Assembly (NCBI GenBank): GCA_029262675.1
Contig: JAJCYW010000007.1
Coordinates: 124,001 to 188,000 of the forward strand
DNA length: 64,000 bases
Direction of reading: 5' to 3'
From: Chloroflexota bacterium
Lineage (GTDB): Bacteria; Chloroflexota; Dehalococcoidia; DSTF01; RBG-16-68-14
Shown here: piece after piece, positions 23,375 through 32,626 of the stretch
How the letters are laid out: the number at the start of each line of letters is the position of its first letter
How positions within the stretch are numbered: the stretch's first letter is position 1
The notes under the pieces: generated by a model
What the model was told of the DNA's origin: nothing
The model's database searches: none
Seen by the model: only the letters and a program-made list of their open reading frames with translations
Translations under genes and position numbers: made by a program

Positions 23375-25476
23375 GCAGCGAACAGCCGTCCGCCCAGGGA
23401 TTGCACATAGTTGGTGAAGTAGCGCTCGGCTTTACGCCGCCGCGTACGAGCTACGCGCGCGCTGCCTACTCTGGCGCAGAGCCGGACACGCAACAGGCCA
23501 CTTTGCTCATCGTCCGGCCGGACGGGACCGCCGCGGCGTTTTCGGGCAAGGTGGAGTACGGGCAAGGTATCCGCAGCGGTTTGACCATTGAGGTCGCCGA
23601 CGAACTGCGCGTGCCTCTGGAGGCGGTCGAGGTCGTCCTCGGCGACACGGACACAACGCCATGGGACATGGGCACGTTCGGCAGTCAGTCGACGGCTCGA
23701 GTCGGCCTCCAGCTTCGCCGCGCCGCTGCCACGGCGCGTGAGGTGCTACTCGAACTCGGAGCTGACCACCTCGACTTGCCGGCCAGCGAGCTTGAGTGCC
23801 ACGACGGCGCGGTCGCCTCCCGCGTCAATCGCGACAGATCTGCAACGTATGCTGAGCTAGTATCCGGCAGGCAGATCGTCCGCGAACTTCAAGACGACGT
23901 CGAGCTAACGGCAGCCGGTCAGTTCTCGATCATGGGAACCTCGGTGCCCCGCAACGATGCGATCGAGCGAGTCACCGGCATGGCGCTATATTCGCAGGAC
24001 ATCGTGCTCCCCGGGATGCTCTTCGCTCGCATCCTGCGGCCACCCGAATACGGCGCCAAACTCGTCGACGCTGACGCCACTATCGCGGAGCGCATGCCGG
24101 GAGTGGCCGAGGTAGTGCGCAACGAAGACATGCTCGCCGTACTCGCGGAATCAGACCAGCAGGCCGCAAGCGCCGCCACCGTCATCCAAGCAAATTGGAG
24201 CGAGCCGGCCAGCCAGCTCACGCAGTTTGACATGCCCGATCTCCTCCTGCACACAGGCCGCGACCCGTTCCTAACCCAGGAGGCAGGTTCACTGGAGGAC
24301 GGGTTTCGCCAGGCGGACGATGTCATCGAACAGACCTACTACCTGCCGTACGTATCGAACGCGCCCATGGAGCCCAGAGCAGCAGTCGCGCAGTGGGAAG
24401 ATGGGCGCCTCACGGTTTGGGCGGGCACTCAGCGACCGTTCGGCCTCCGAGCCGAGCTCGCGCAGCAGCTCGAAATCGAAGAGTCCGACGTCCGCGTAAT
24501 TGCTCCTGAGATCGGCGGTGGCTTTGGCAGTAAGAGCATCTATCCAGTTGGGCTCGAGGCGGCCCGCCTGGCGCGATCGGCCGGCCGGCCAGTTCGCGTG
24601 GCCTACGACCGTGCTGAGGAGATGACCTGGGCGTCCGTTCGCCCGGCCGCGCTGATCCGCATCAAGAGCGGGTTCATGTCAGACGGCCGCGTCGTAGCTT
24701 GGCAATCGGACGGCTACCACGCCGGCGACCGTCCATTCCTCGGCCGCCGCGGTTCAGACACTCCCTACGCCATCCCGAATGTCAGAGTCACGACCTACAC
24801 GTCCGACAGCCCCCTCAGAACCGGCTCGTATCGCTCGCTCGGCGGCGCGGCGAATCACTTTGCCCGCGAATCGCACATGGACGAGATCGCGGCGCGGGTC
24901 GGTCTTGACCCTGTGGACTTTCGACTGCGTAACCTGACGCACCCGCGCTTCCGGCGGGTCCTCGAGGCCGCCGCGAGGATGTTCCGCTGGAGCCCCGGTG
25001 CATCTCCGTCCCGACGCGGTGCGGGAGTCGCGCTCGGTCTCGACGTTGGTAGCTACGTCGCCGCCTGCGTGCAGGTGGACGCCCGCGGGCCGGAGGTAAG
25101 GGTGGAACGCGTTAGCGCAGCCCTCGATTGTGGCCTGACCGTCAATCCCGAGGGTGCGAAAAACCAAGTGGAGGGCTCGATCGTCATGGGGATGGGAACC
25201 GCTCTGTATGAGGCGATCGAATTCCGTGGCGGCCGGTTACTGAATTCGGGGTTTACGCGATACCGCGTTCCGCGAATGAACAACGTCCCGCAAATCGATG
25301 TCGAGCTCGTCGGGGAGCCGGAAACACCGTCAACCGGCGCCGGTGAGCCGGGTATCGTGCCTGTCGCACCCGCCATCGCGAACGCGGTGTTCGACCTAAC
25401 CGAGCGCCGGGTCCGCGAGCTGCCGATTCAGAGCCATCTTGACGGTTCCTCATCATCGGAAGTCATTCCAGGGTAA
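23371..25476 (+). CDS. Molybdenum hydroxylase large subunit (IorB/NicB-like)
   Basis: A 701-residue molybdopterin-binding subunit that would hydroxylate an aromatic heterocycle or aldehyde. It begins with cofactor-domain sequence (VEYGQGIRSGLTIEVADEL, then GTFGSQSTAR) and only later has the hammerhead domain (RVTGMALYSQDIVLPGML) and a further cofactor domain (IAPEIGGGFGSKS, with PLRTGSYRSLGGAANHF), ending with GAGEPGIVPVAPAIANA, where the Glu is the catalytic base. This permuted order is that of isoquinoline oxidoreductase/nicotinate dehydrogenase subunits rather than xanthine dehydrogenase. It lacks the long N-terminal Tat signal of many periplasmic relatives, so it is probably cytoplasmic. 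The ATG at 23371 overlaps the small-subunit stop. The substrate is not predictable. Confidence 0.88.
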   Translation: MSSEQPSAQGLHIVGEVALGFTPPRTSYARAAYSGAEPDTQQATLLIVRPDGTAAAFSGKVEYGQGIRSGLTIEVADELRVPLEAVEVVLGDTDTTPWDMGTFGSQSTARVGLQLRRAAATAREVLLELGADHLDLPASELECHDGAVASRVNRDRSATYAELVSGRQIVRELQDDVELTAAGQFSIMGTSVPRNDAIERVTGMALYSQDIVLPGMLFARILRPPEYGAKLVDADATIAERMPGVAEVVRNEDMLAVLAESDQQAASAATVIQANWSEPASQLTQFDMPDLLLHTGRDPFLTQEAGSLEDGFRQADDVIEQTYYLPYVSNAPMEPRAAVAQWEDGRLTVWAGTQRPFGLRAELAQQLEIEESDVRVIAPEIGGGFGSKSIYPVGLEAARLARSAGRPVRVAYDRAEEMTWASVRPAALIRIKSGFMSDGRVVAWQSDGYHAGDRPFLGRRGSDTPYAIPNVRVTTYTSDSPLRTGSYRSLGGAANHFARESHMDEIAARVGLDPVDFRLRNLTHPRFRRVLEAAARMFRWSPGASPSRRGAGVALGLDVGSYVAACVQVDARGPEVRVERVSAALDCGLTVNPEGAKNQVEGSIVMGMGTALYEAIEFRGGRLLNSGFTRYRVPRMNNVPQIDVELVGEPETPSTGAGEPGIVPVAPAIANAVFDLTERRVRELPIQSHLDGSSSSEVIPG

Positions 25477-25776
25477 TGGACGGCGATCGCCTCGGCGCGC
25501 CCTGCTCACGTCGTCTAGCCTGGCGCACCGTGAAGCCGACGCCTTCACAATCTCCACAAAAGCCTGATAGGTTGGCCCTAGCGGCTTGAGTCTGAACGAA
25601 CCAGTCGTAACTGAGGAACTCCAGACCGCACCACACTGTCAGTACTGGCAACGATCCCTTAACTGTAGAATCGCATGCCGGCGCTTCAACACGATGACGA
25701 ATAGCGTGCTTGCGCGGCTCTGTAGCCCGGCGGGAACCTCCAACGCCGCATGCTTTCGGACCAGCTCTACAACGTC
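25477..25776. other. Intergenic region between convergent genes, nothing recognised
   Basis: About 300 bases between the molybdenum hydroxylase and the amidohydrolase, which converge. Short open frames exist but none resembles a protein, and I see no strong hairpin with a T-run. Confidence 0.4.
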
Positions 25777-27378
25777 CTACCGTGGTCCTTTCGTTTGTTC
25801 ATGATCACGCTGATGCACAACTTCTCCGCGCACCACCGTGACGTCCGCGTCTGCCTCAAGTATTCGCATGGGATCATCTAGCTCAAAGATGTCGCTGGAG
25901 AGGACGACGAAGTCAGCATACTGTCCTGGCGCTATTCTACCGACCAGTTCATCCTCGCAAGTCGCCCTTGCGCAACCGCTGGTGTAGGCCGTGATGGCCT
26001 CTTCAAGCGAGATCCGTTCATCAGGATACCAACCTCCCGGAGGGTCGCCCTTCGCCGTGCGGCGAGTGACGGCTGCATGGATGCCGGCGAGAGGGCTCAT
26101 TGTCTCGACGGGCGTATCGGAACCGAACGCTAGATTCGCACCACCGGCAAGGAGCGACGCAAAGGCATATGCCCCGCGCCCTCGCTCACCCCAACAGCGA
26201 TCGACTTTCGCCATGTCTTGCGTTGCATGGATGGGCTGAACCGAAGCCGTTGTCCTCAGCTGTCCGAGTCGTCCGACGTCGGCTGCCGAAAGTAGCTGGG
26301 CGTGCTCGATCCGGCGAGGCAGCTCGGGCGACACAGCACGAGCGCGCTCTAGGATCGCCAACACCTCACGGTTCGCCCTATCGCCAATGGCGTGGATGGC
26401 GGGCGCGAGCCCGTGAGCGAGACAGATTCTGACCCGCGCCTCGAGCTCAGCTGGCGTCTGCAATGGCAGCCCCACGTCACTGCCCCCTTCGTATGGTGCC
26501 AACATCCACGCCGTCAACGAACCCAACGCACCATCCGCAAAGAACTTCACGCCCCCGATCTTGAGCACGTCGTCGCCGTCGCCTGTGCGTAGGCCCTCAT
26601 CCAACCAGTCTTCGAGGCTGCGTCCGGATAGGAAGACACGAAGGCGCAGCCGCAGCTCCCCTGCGGCATGCAGCTCTCGCGCTGCCGCCAGCTCGCCGTG
26701 GCCGACGTCCATTGCGTGAATACCCGTGACGCCCAGGCTGTGCGCCCAAGTGACGGCCGTGCGAAGAGCAGCGAGGCGCTGGTCGTGAGACGGCTTCGGC
26801 ACCACGTCGTACACAAGCTGGGCGGCCGAATCACGCAAGATGCCGGACGGCTCGCCGTCTGGGTCAGAGTCGATCTTCCCCCCTTCAGGTGAAGCGGTCG
26901 AAGGAGTGATGCCGCTGATTCGAAGCGCGACGCTGTTCACCCAGATGCAGTGACCCGAAGTGTGTGCAAGGACGATGGGATGACTGGTCGAAACGAGGTC
27001 GAGGTCCTTCCGATCGGGAAAGCCTGATCCGCGCCACAAGTTCTGATCCCAGCCGGCACCCCAGATCCACTCGTGTCTGGGTGTCACTTTCGCTCGCTCG
27101 CCTACCCGGTAGACCGCTTCGCCCAGGCTGGCGACGCCCTTGAGGTCGACGGCCTGCATGGCCATGCCTGTGCTCAACAGATGGGCATGGCCGTCAATGA
27201 GCCCCGGGATTACGAGGCGGCCCAGAACGTCCAAGACCTCCACGCCAGGTGCTACATCAAGCTCGGACTCGCGTCCGACGAAGGCGAACCGGCCGTTCCG
27301 CACGAGCGCGGCGTCGGCCCACGGCGTGTTGGACACTCCTGTCCAGATCCGTCCGTTTCGTAGCAACAGGTCGCTCAT
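25777..27378 (-). CDS. Amidohydrolase family protein (YtcJ-like, amidohydrolase_3)
   Basis: A 533-residue metal-dependent hydrolase. The N-terminal beta-sandwich opens with LLLRNGRIWTG, the first metal site is GLIDGHAHLLSTG, the metal/substrate histidines continue in HAIGDRANREV and RRIEHAQLL, and the catalytic Asp is in FGSDTPVETMSPL. The C-terminal GRIAPGQYADFVVLSSD closes the sandwich. This matches YtcJ-like enzymes, which hydrolyse assorted N-acyl or exocyclic amides; specificities are mostly unknown. It is monocistronic by spacing. Confidence 0.88.
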   Translation of the reverse strand: MSDLLLRNGRIWTGVSNTPWADAALVRNGRFAFVGRESELDVAPGVEVLDVLGRLVIPGLIDGHAHLLSTGMAMQAVDLKGVASLGEAVYRVGERAKVTPRHEWIWGAGWDQNLWRGSGFPDRKDLDLVSTSHPIVLAHTSGHCIWVNSVALRISGITPSTASPEGGKIDSDPDGEPSGILRDSAAQLVYDVVPKPSHDQRLAALRTAVTWAHSLGVTGIHAMDVGHGELAAARELHAAGELRLRLRVFLSGRSLEDWLDEGLRTGDGDDVLKIGGVKFFADGALGSLTAWMLAPYEGGSDVGLPLQTPAELEARVRICLAHGLAPAIHAIGDRANREVLAILERARAVSPELPRRIEHAQLLSAADVGRLGQLRTTASVQPIHATQDMAKVDRCWGERGRGAYAFASLLAGGANLAFGSDTPVETMSPLAGIHAAVTRRTAKGDPPGGWYPDERISLEEAITAYTSGCARATCEDELVGRIAPGQYADFVVLSSDIFELDDPMRILEADADVTVVRGEVVHQRDHEQTKGPR

Positions 27379-27626
27379 AGGTCTTGGTCATTGTAGGCGA
27401 AGCCGCCCGACTAATGAACAGCGCTTCGGCGACAGCGCTTGCTCTCGAACAAGACCTCCTTCAGACGGTTCGCCTGGGAACTGCCGCAGGAGCCCTCTGT
27501 TCGACGCGAGAAGTAGCGCAGCACGCCATGCCAACTCTAGCCGAAATCGAAGCACATATCGCGAGCGCTTCCGGCTGACGGGGCCGGCAGAAGCTCTCGC
27601 TGACGCGCCGACAGCCGCGCGTCGAA

Positions 27627-28868
27627 TTACGTCAGGAGGCCGTTGAGTTGGGAAAACCGTCCGCCCAAGATCTCTTCGGATGGCACGCCGATCCACTGCT
27701 CCAGCACGCTCGCGTACACGGACCTGAAGTCGACCGTGTACTTCAGGTTGCCGTTGGTAAGATCGGTGAGCGCCGGCGGTTCGCCGTAGAACCCGCCGTT
27801 GATCGCACCGCCGAGAAGCAGCAGCGGGCCGGCGGCGCCGTGATCGGTTCCGCCACTCGCGTTCTCCTCCACTCGCCGGCCGAACTCTGACCAGGTCATG
27901 GTGAGCACATCCCGCTCCTTCCCAAGCGCCCTCATCTCGTCGTAAAACGCCGCAAGCGCGTCGCCCAGCGCCTGAAGAAGCGCCCTGTGATCGGCGACTT
28001 GACCGGAATGCGTATCGAAGCCGCCCAGCGTGACGTGCGCGACGCGCAGGTTGACGCCGCTCGCGATGAGCTGGGCGAGAAGCTGGAATCCCTGTCCAAG
28101 CGGCGTCTCCGGGAAGTCGGCCGCGGTGGACGCCCCGGCGGCTTCCTGGACGACCGAGGAGCTGGCCACAGCATCCTGGGCGGTGGTCTCCAGCAGCGCG
28201 GCGTAGGGGGTGTCCTTGGGGAACTGCTCGTAAAGCTTGAGCAGTGCTGTCTGGCGGCGTCGGGATTCCGCCTCGCGCGGCGCCAGCCTCTCCAGGCTGT
28301 ACGAAGAGGGATCGGTGACGGACGGAATGGGCGCGCCGCCAGAGCGAAGCTCCGGCGGCGTCGACCTGCCGACGTTGAACCCGTGGAAGGGATCGTGCTC
28401 TTCGGCCTCCAGCCGGTCCAGGTACGAGCCAAGCCATCCATCGCCGACCGCGCCTGCCGGATCGCCGGTCTGCCAGATGCGCATCGACTTGAAGTGCGAG
28501 TAGTCGGGGTTTGGGTACCCGACGGCGTGGACGAGCGCCAGCCGTCCCTCGTCCCAGAGCGGACGAAGCGACGCCAGGGAGTTGTGGAGACCCCATTCGT
28601 CGTCCAGCGGGAGCACGGCACTCTCCGGCACGGCCAGGCTTGGGCGCAAGTTCTGATAGACGGGATCCCGGTAGGGAACGAGCGTATCGAGTCCGTCGTT
28701 GCCTCCCGCCAACTGGACGATCACGAGCGTGCGGCCCGGCGCATCCGCTGTGGCATCGGAGGCACGGACCGCGAAGGCACCCTTGAACACAGGCGGGAGC
28801 GCCGCCCCGGCCGTGCCCAGAGTGACCAACGCCACTCCTCTCTTTACAAAGTCTCTGCGCGAAATCAT
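27627..28868 (-). CDS. DUF1501 family protein, Tat-exported
   Basis: A 413-residue alkaline-phosphatase/sulfatase-like fold protein of unknown function. It starts with a twin-arginine signal, SRRDFVKRGVALVTLG, and continues with VIVQLAGGNDGLDTLVPYRD, which is the family hallmark, then HAVGYPNPDYSHFKSMRIWQT, GGFDTHSGQ, and MTWSEFGRRVEENASGGTDHG with the metal-site histidine. The start at 28868 is preferred over 28997 because the Tat signal begins there. It is directly downstream of a DUF1800 gene, its usual partner. The pair is generally proposed to act outside the membrane, but no reaction is established. Confidence 0.88.
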   Translation of the reverse strand: MISRRDFVKRGVALVTLGTAGAALPPVFKGAFAVRASDATADAPGRTLVIVQLAGGNDGLDTLVPYRDPVYQNLRPSLAVPESAVLPLDDEWGLHNSLASLRPLWDEGRLALVHAVGYPNPDYSHFKSMRIWQTGDPAGAVGDGWLGSYLDRLEAEEHDPFHGFNVGRSTPPELRSGGAPIPSVTDPSSYSLERLAPREAESRRRQTALLKLYEQFPKDTPYAALLETTAQDAVASSSVVQEAAGASTAADFPETPLGQGFQLLAQLIASGVNLRVAHVTLGGFDTHSGQVADHRALLQALGDALAAFYDEMRALGKERDVLTMTWSEFGRRVEENASGGTDHGAAGPLLLLGGAINGGFYGEPPALTDLTNGNLKYTVDFRSVYASVLEQWIGVPSEEILGGRFSQLNGLLT

Positions 28869-28890
28869 CTCAGTGCCTGCGCTCTCTTTC

Positions 28891-30339
28891 CTAGGCGAGC
28901 TGATACTCCGGCGACGCCAGGAGCAGAATGAGTAGCCCACGTAGCCGCTCGGCGCGTTCTTCGACGCCAAGCGACCGCCAGTCCGGCGCACCGTCAAGCG
29001 CGAATTCGATTAGGAAGGAACGGACTTCTTCCGAGAGGTGGCCGTCCACTAGGAGAGCGGCTAGGCCGTCGACCGCCTCTTCGGCAGTGCTCGGCTCTTC
29101 GATAAGGAGCGTGCTGGGGTCCGCCTGCGGGATCGACGTGGCGCCGCGACCGCCCGTGCCATTCACCGCAGCCGCAGTTGCGTTGACGCGGGCGAACCAG
29201 GTGCTCGTTCCCAGCCAGGCCGCGCCACCGGGCCAGCCCGCAACGTTCGGCGGGCTGAACAGGTCTTGGCCCATCTGATGACATGCCTGTGCGACAATAC
29301 GCCCGTCCGTCTCCAGGCTCAACATCCGGACGACGGACACGGCGAGATCGACGGGCGCCCGCACGCGAGCACGATACGACCGCGGAGAGTAGAACGCCTC
29401 CGACAAGAGCACCGAGCGCAACCCCTCGCGCATGCTGAAGCCACTACTACGCAGCGCCTGCGCCACCGGTTGCACGACCTCCGGCTCCGGCTCCGGATAC
29501 GCGAAGTAGGTCCAGAGCCGCTCCGCCAGGTACTGTTCAGCCGCCGGCTGCTGGAGAATGATGTCGATGACATCGTCGCCGTCCCAGGTTCCCGTCTGGC
29601 CAAGCAGAGTCTTCTCTCCATAATCGTGCTGCATCGAACGGAACTCATAGCCGCCGGCCTCCCTGCTTAGTGACCAGCCGGTAAACGCCCGGGCAGCCTC
29701 TCGCACATCCTCTTCGCTGTAGTTACCGATGCCGAGGCTAAACAGCTCCATGAGTTCGCGAGCGTAGTTTTCGTTCGGGTGCTCCTTGGTGTTCGTGTGC
29801 ATGTCCAGCCAAAGCATCATCGCCGCGTCACGCGAGATGCCTTTCAGGATGACGTCGTAGGTGTCCAGTGCGTGACTGCGCAGGAACTCGTTCTGCCGAA
29901 CCAGCAGCGGCCGGAGATCGCCCGCGAGCTTAGACAGGCCGCTGGTGAGAAGACCGTGCCAGAAGAACGTCATCCGCTCCTGCAGCGGGCGTCTCGTGTG
30001 GGACATCCTCGTCAGCCACCAAGCGACCATGTCGACCGGTCGCTCGAAGTCGTACGCATTCGCGTCCAGCTTCGATTCGAGCTCGCTGTCGTCCACCGAG
30101 TCGTAGGCGAGGAGGTCTTCGACGACGGCTTCGAGTGACTGGCCATCGTAGCGGGTGAGATCGTCACGATTGGCTCCGAACGCCGCCCGGCGCAGGAGAT
30201 GCTGCAGCCGAACTCGATCTGACGCGAACGGGTCGCCGATGCCAGTTGGTGATCGCGTCGCTTCCCGACAAGCGCTTGCGAAAAGCCCAACGCCGGCCGA
30301 GGCCGCCAGTAACTGTCTGCGAGATACGGTGGCGTCCAT
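28891..30339 (-). CDS. DUF1800 family protein, Tat-exported
   Basis: A 482-residue protein with an N-terminal Tat-type signal (SRRQLLAASAGVGLFASAC, which also ends in a possible lipobox). Family marks are LLRRAAFGANRDDL, LQERMTFFWHGLLTSGL, NENYARELMELFSLGIGNYSEEDVREAARAFTGW broken in the usual places, and LFSPPNVAGWPGGAAWL near residue 360. It is transcribed before the DUF1501 gene with a 22-base gap. The two families co-occur across bacteria but their chemistry is unknown. Confidence 0.9.
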   Translation of the reverse strand: MDATVSRRQLLAASAGVGLFASACREATRSPTGIGDPFASDRVRLQHLLRRAAFGANRDDLTRYDGQSLEAVVEDLLAYDSVDDSELESKLDANAYDFERPVDMVAWWLTRMSHTRRPLQERMTFFWHGLLTSGLSKLAGDLRPLLVRQNEFLRSHALDTYDVILKGISRDAAMMLWLDMHTNTKEHPNENYARELMELFSLGIGNYSEEDVREAARAFTGWSLSREAGGYEFRSMQHDYGEKTLLGQTGTWDGDDVIDIILQQPAAEQYLAERLWTYFAYPEPEPEVVQPVAQALRSSGFSMREGLRSVLLSEAFYSPRSYRARVRAPVDLAVSVVRMLSLETDGRIVAQACHQMGQDLFSPPNVAGWPGGAAWLGTSTWFARVNATAAAVNGTGGRGATSIPQADPSTLLIEEPSTAEEAVDGLAALLVDGHLSEEVRSFLIEFALDGAPDWRSLGVEERAERLRGLLILLLASPEYQLA

Positions 30340-30729
30340 GGGCTAGTGCCTCACTTCGGAGCAGGCGACGACCGTCAATCGTGGCCGAGCAACCATGCGC
30401 CGTCTCGGCGTCTTGCGGAAAGCATACGCCATCCTTGGCAGCAAATCGTTTCCAAAGTGCAACGAATTGGTCTCTAAAGTGCAAACGAATGTTCCTGGTG
30501 ATGGAGCGCCCCGACTAGTCCACAGCAGTGGCGACACTACGAACTGCTGGCGTTACTTGATCGCAGCCGTAGCTGATCTTAGGAGCCATCGCCGGGCGCC
30601 AAGCGAACCGGCCGCGGCGGCGCGGGCAGCGCGTGTGCTAGAATCCGGCATCGCTAGTTCGCGTTCGTGTGGCGGAATGGGTGGTCGCAGCAAGGTCCTG
30701 CCACAGAAACTTCTGAACAAGGAAGTGCC
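30340..30729. other. Intergenic region with 30-base repeat and tRNA-like 5' fragment
   Basis: 390 bases upstream of the dockerin-domain membrane protein and of the divergent DUF1800 gene. It holds the repeat at 30584-30613 and, at about 30664-30705, GTGGCGGAATGGGTGG, which looks like the 5' part of a tRNA-Leu but has no matching 3' half. Otherwise nothing recognised. Confidence 0.35.
30584..30613 (+). repeat. 30-base direct repeat, copy 1
   Basis: The sequence starting AGCCATCGCCGGGCGCCAAG and ending CGAACCGGCC is identical to 31637-31666. The two copies flank the gene at 30730-31485. Confidence 0.7.
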
Positions 30730-31485
30730 ATGACCGTGCCACAAGAACCTCGTAACCAGTCTTACCCGTGCAAGGCCATAAAGGCAGTCGTCTCTCGAGT
30801 CAGGTGCACGCTCAACATGACCGCTTGCGGCATCAAGGCGTTTCTGTTGTTCATCGTCCACCCGGCGCGGCGCCTGGCGGGGTGCGATACGCACGTTGCG
30901 CTCTTCCCCACATGGACTGGGAAGAGGCTATTTCTCGCAGACTTCTTGCCAACTACAGCATTCGTCGTGGCAGTAGTCTTGGTGCCCCTGTCTCTTAGTC
31001 GCGAATACGCTGACGCCATGGCTGAGATACCTTTGACACTATTGATCGTGTTGATTGCCCTGTTTGCCGGCGGCGTCGGCTACATTAATGCCGAAAGTGC
31101 GCAGGTCAATGACAAGGGCCGACGCCTTGCTCTCGTTCAGACGGGCTTGGGAATCCTCGGCGGGATTGGGGTCGTGTTGGCAATCGGCTTTCAAGTCCGC
31201 GATGTCGAATCAGACGTAGCAGGTGTGGAGCAGCAGTTAAGCACGGTAGGACAACGCGTGGGCGTCGTCGAAGAGCTTGTACGGACTCCTGATTTCATGA
31301 TAGGCGACGCCGACTGCAACGGCAGCGTCAATAGCATCGACGCCGCAGTCGTTCTGCAACTGGCCGCCAGACAAGTCACTCAGATTCCGTGCGCTGGGTT
31401 CGCGAATGTGAACCTTGACGCATTCATAAACTCTCTGGATTCCCTGCTGATTCTCCAGCGCGTTGCCGACGCCGACCGGGAGTAG
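30730..31485 (+). CDS. Membrane protein with C-terminal dockerin-like EF-hand repeat
   Basis: No named family. The 251-residue product has hydrophobic segments at about 68-88, 101-118 and 136-154, a short heptad-like stretch at 158-185 (VEQQLSTVGQRVGVVEEL), and a dockerin-type pair of calcium loops: GDADCNGSVNSIDAAVVLQ (192-210) and ANVNLDAFINSLDSLLILQ (225-243), with the expected D-x-D-x-N/S spacing. Dockerin-like tails normally occur on secreted proteins; here one follows a membrane part, so it would sit just outside the cell if the topology is right. The ATG at 30730 is the first start that leaves a plausible N-terminus. A 30-base repeat flanks the gene on both sides. Confidence 0.6.
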   Translation: MTVPQEPRNQSYPCKAIKAVVSRVRCTLNMTACGIKAFLLFIVHPARRLAGCDTHVALFPTWTGKRLFLADFLPTTAFVVAVVLVPLSLSREYADAMAEIPLTLLIVLIALFAGGVGYINAESAQVNDKGRRLALVQTGLGILGGIGVVLAIGFQVRDVESDVAGVEQQLSTVGQRVGVVEELVRTPDFMIGDADCNGSVNSIDAAVVLQLAARQVTQIPCAGFANVNLDAFINSLDSLLILQRVADADRE

Positions 31486-31636
31486 GCCGCCTTCCACCTC
31501 CGCGATGGCGCAGACGTTCTTCTTTACCACCCACTCCCCGCGCAGCCCGCCAAGTCGTCCGGCCTCTCTGGACAGCGCGCGCCGCGCGGCAGCATTATGC
31601 TCCCTGGATCCTGGACGGGCGAATACAGATTCGGGC

Positions 31637-31666
31637 AGCCATCGCCGGGCGCCAAGCGAACCGGCC
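31637..31666 (+). repeat. 30-base direct repeat, copy 2
   Basis: Identical to 30584-30613. It lies 68 bases before the ATG of the acetoacetate-decarboxylase-like gene and may be part of a mobile or repeated unit that carries the dockerin-domain gene. Confidence 0.7.
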
Positions 31667-31734
31667 ATTCGGCTCTTGACCGCTCTGCGTCGGCTCGTAA
31701 GATGGTTCCTGAGAGTCGCAAAGGAGGATCACAA

Positions 31735-32484
31735 ATGCAACGACAAGGCACGCTCACACCAGAGCGCTTCGGCTACAGCATGCCCGTCGACGCGCCTCTC
31801 TACCCAGAGCCGCCACTGCGCTACCAGGATGCTCAGTTCGTCGTTCTGACGTACGAGACCGACGCCGATGCAGCAGCCGCCGTCCTGCCCGCCGACCTAA
31901 CGCTCCCCCTGCCAGCGCTGGCAACGGTGACAATGGCCCACTACCCTTCTTCCTCCGTGGGTTCCTACACCGAAGCGATCCAGCAGATCCAGTGCGAGTG
32001 GGAGGGACAGCGGCGAAGCTACATAAGCAAGATCCTTCTCGACAACGACGCCGCCATCGCCGCCGGTCGCGAGATCTACGGCTTCCCGAAGAAGCACGCG
32101 TTTGTGGAACTCAAGAGAGCGGCCGGCGAGTTCACGGGAACGCTGGAGCGGCCACGAGGGCATCGCCTCCTCTCCGTGACGATGTCGCTGCAGCGGAGCC
32201 ACAAGGCGCCGACTGAACAGAGCGAAGGGGGAATCCTCTCGCTCCGCGTCATCCCTGACGCCGAAAACAGCGGCCGACCTTCGATCGCGGAACTCGTCGA
32301 AACGAAGATGCAGACCTCGGTGAAGGAAGCCTGGACCGGGCTGGGGTCGTTGGAGTTCGGCCCGCCTTCGGAAGCGGACCCTTGGTCGGGGTTACCCGTC
32401 CAAGAGCTGCGCGGGGCAACTCACGCTGTGTTGGACTTCGAGTTGCCGGCAGGGCGTGTGGTCAAACGCTATCAGGCCGGCTAG
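31735..32484 (+). CDS. Acetoacetate decarboxylase family protein
   Basis: A 249-residue member of the acetoacetate-decarboxylase superfamily. REIYGFPKKHA (112-121) matches the active-site segment in which one lysine of the K-K pair (K119 or K120) forms the Schiff base. SEGGILSLRVIPDAENS and GSLEFGPPSEADPW are later barrel segments. A good AAGGAGG ribosome site sits eight bases before the ATG. Many family members are not acetoacetate decarboxylases but aldolase-dehydratases or uncharacterised; no coenzyme-A-related partner is adjacent. Confidence 0.85.
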   Translation: MQRQGTLTPERFGYSMPVDAPLYPEPPLRYQDAQFVVLTYETDADAAAAVLPADLTLPLPALATVTMAHYPSSSVGSYTEAIQQIQCEWEGQRRSYISKILLDNDAAIAAGREIYGFPKKHAFVELKRAAGEFTGTLERPRGHRLLSVTMSLQRSHKAPTEQSEGGILSLRVIPDAENSGRPSIAELVETKMQTSVKEAWTGLGSLEFGPPSEADPWSGLPVQELRGATHAVLDFELPAGRVVKRYQAG

Positions 32485-32626
32485 CGACGGGGAGCCGGAC
32501 CGGCGCGATGCCGAACGCCCCTCCCGCGTCTCCAGGATGAGGTCGGCCTACGGCACATCGGCCTCGGCTGTAATTGCCAGCGCGTCGAGGGCTTGGGGCA
32601 TTGCCACTTGCACTCGGCAATCGACC

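Noticed and set aside
25777..27378. Considered imidazolonepropionase or dihydroorotase for the amidohydrolase.
   Set aside because: Motif order and C-terminal GRIAPGQYADFVVL fit YtcJ-like amidohydrolase_3, and neighbours do not suggest histidine or pyrimidine metabolism.
27384..27578. A 64-codon frame on the plus strand between the amidohydrolase and DUF1501 genes.
   Set aside because: No ribosome site or family resemblance; short alanine-rich frames of this size are expected by chance.
30664..30710. GTGGCGGAATGGGTGG looks like the 5' part of a tRNA-Leu.
   Set aside because: No matching anticodon stem, variable arm, T-arm or acceptor 3' strand follows within 100 bases, so a functional tRNA is not supported; a remnant is possible but unproven.
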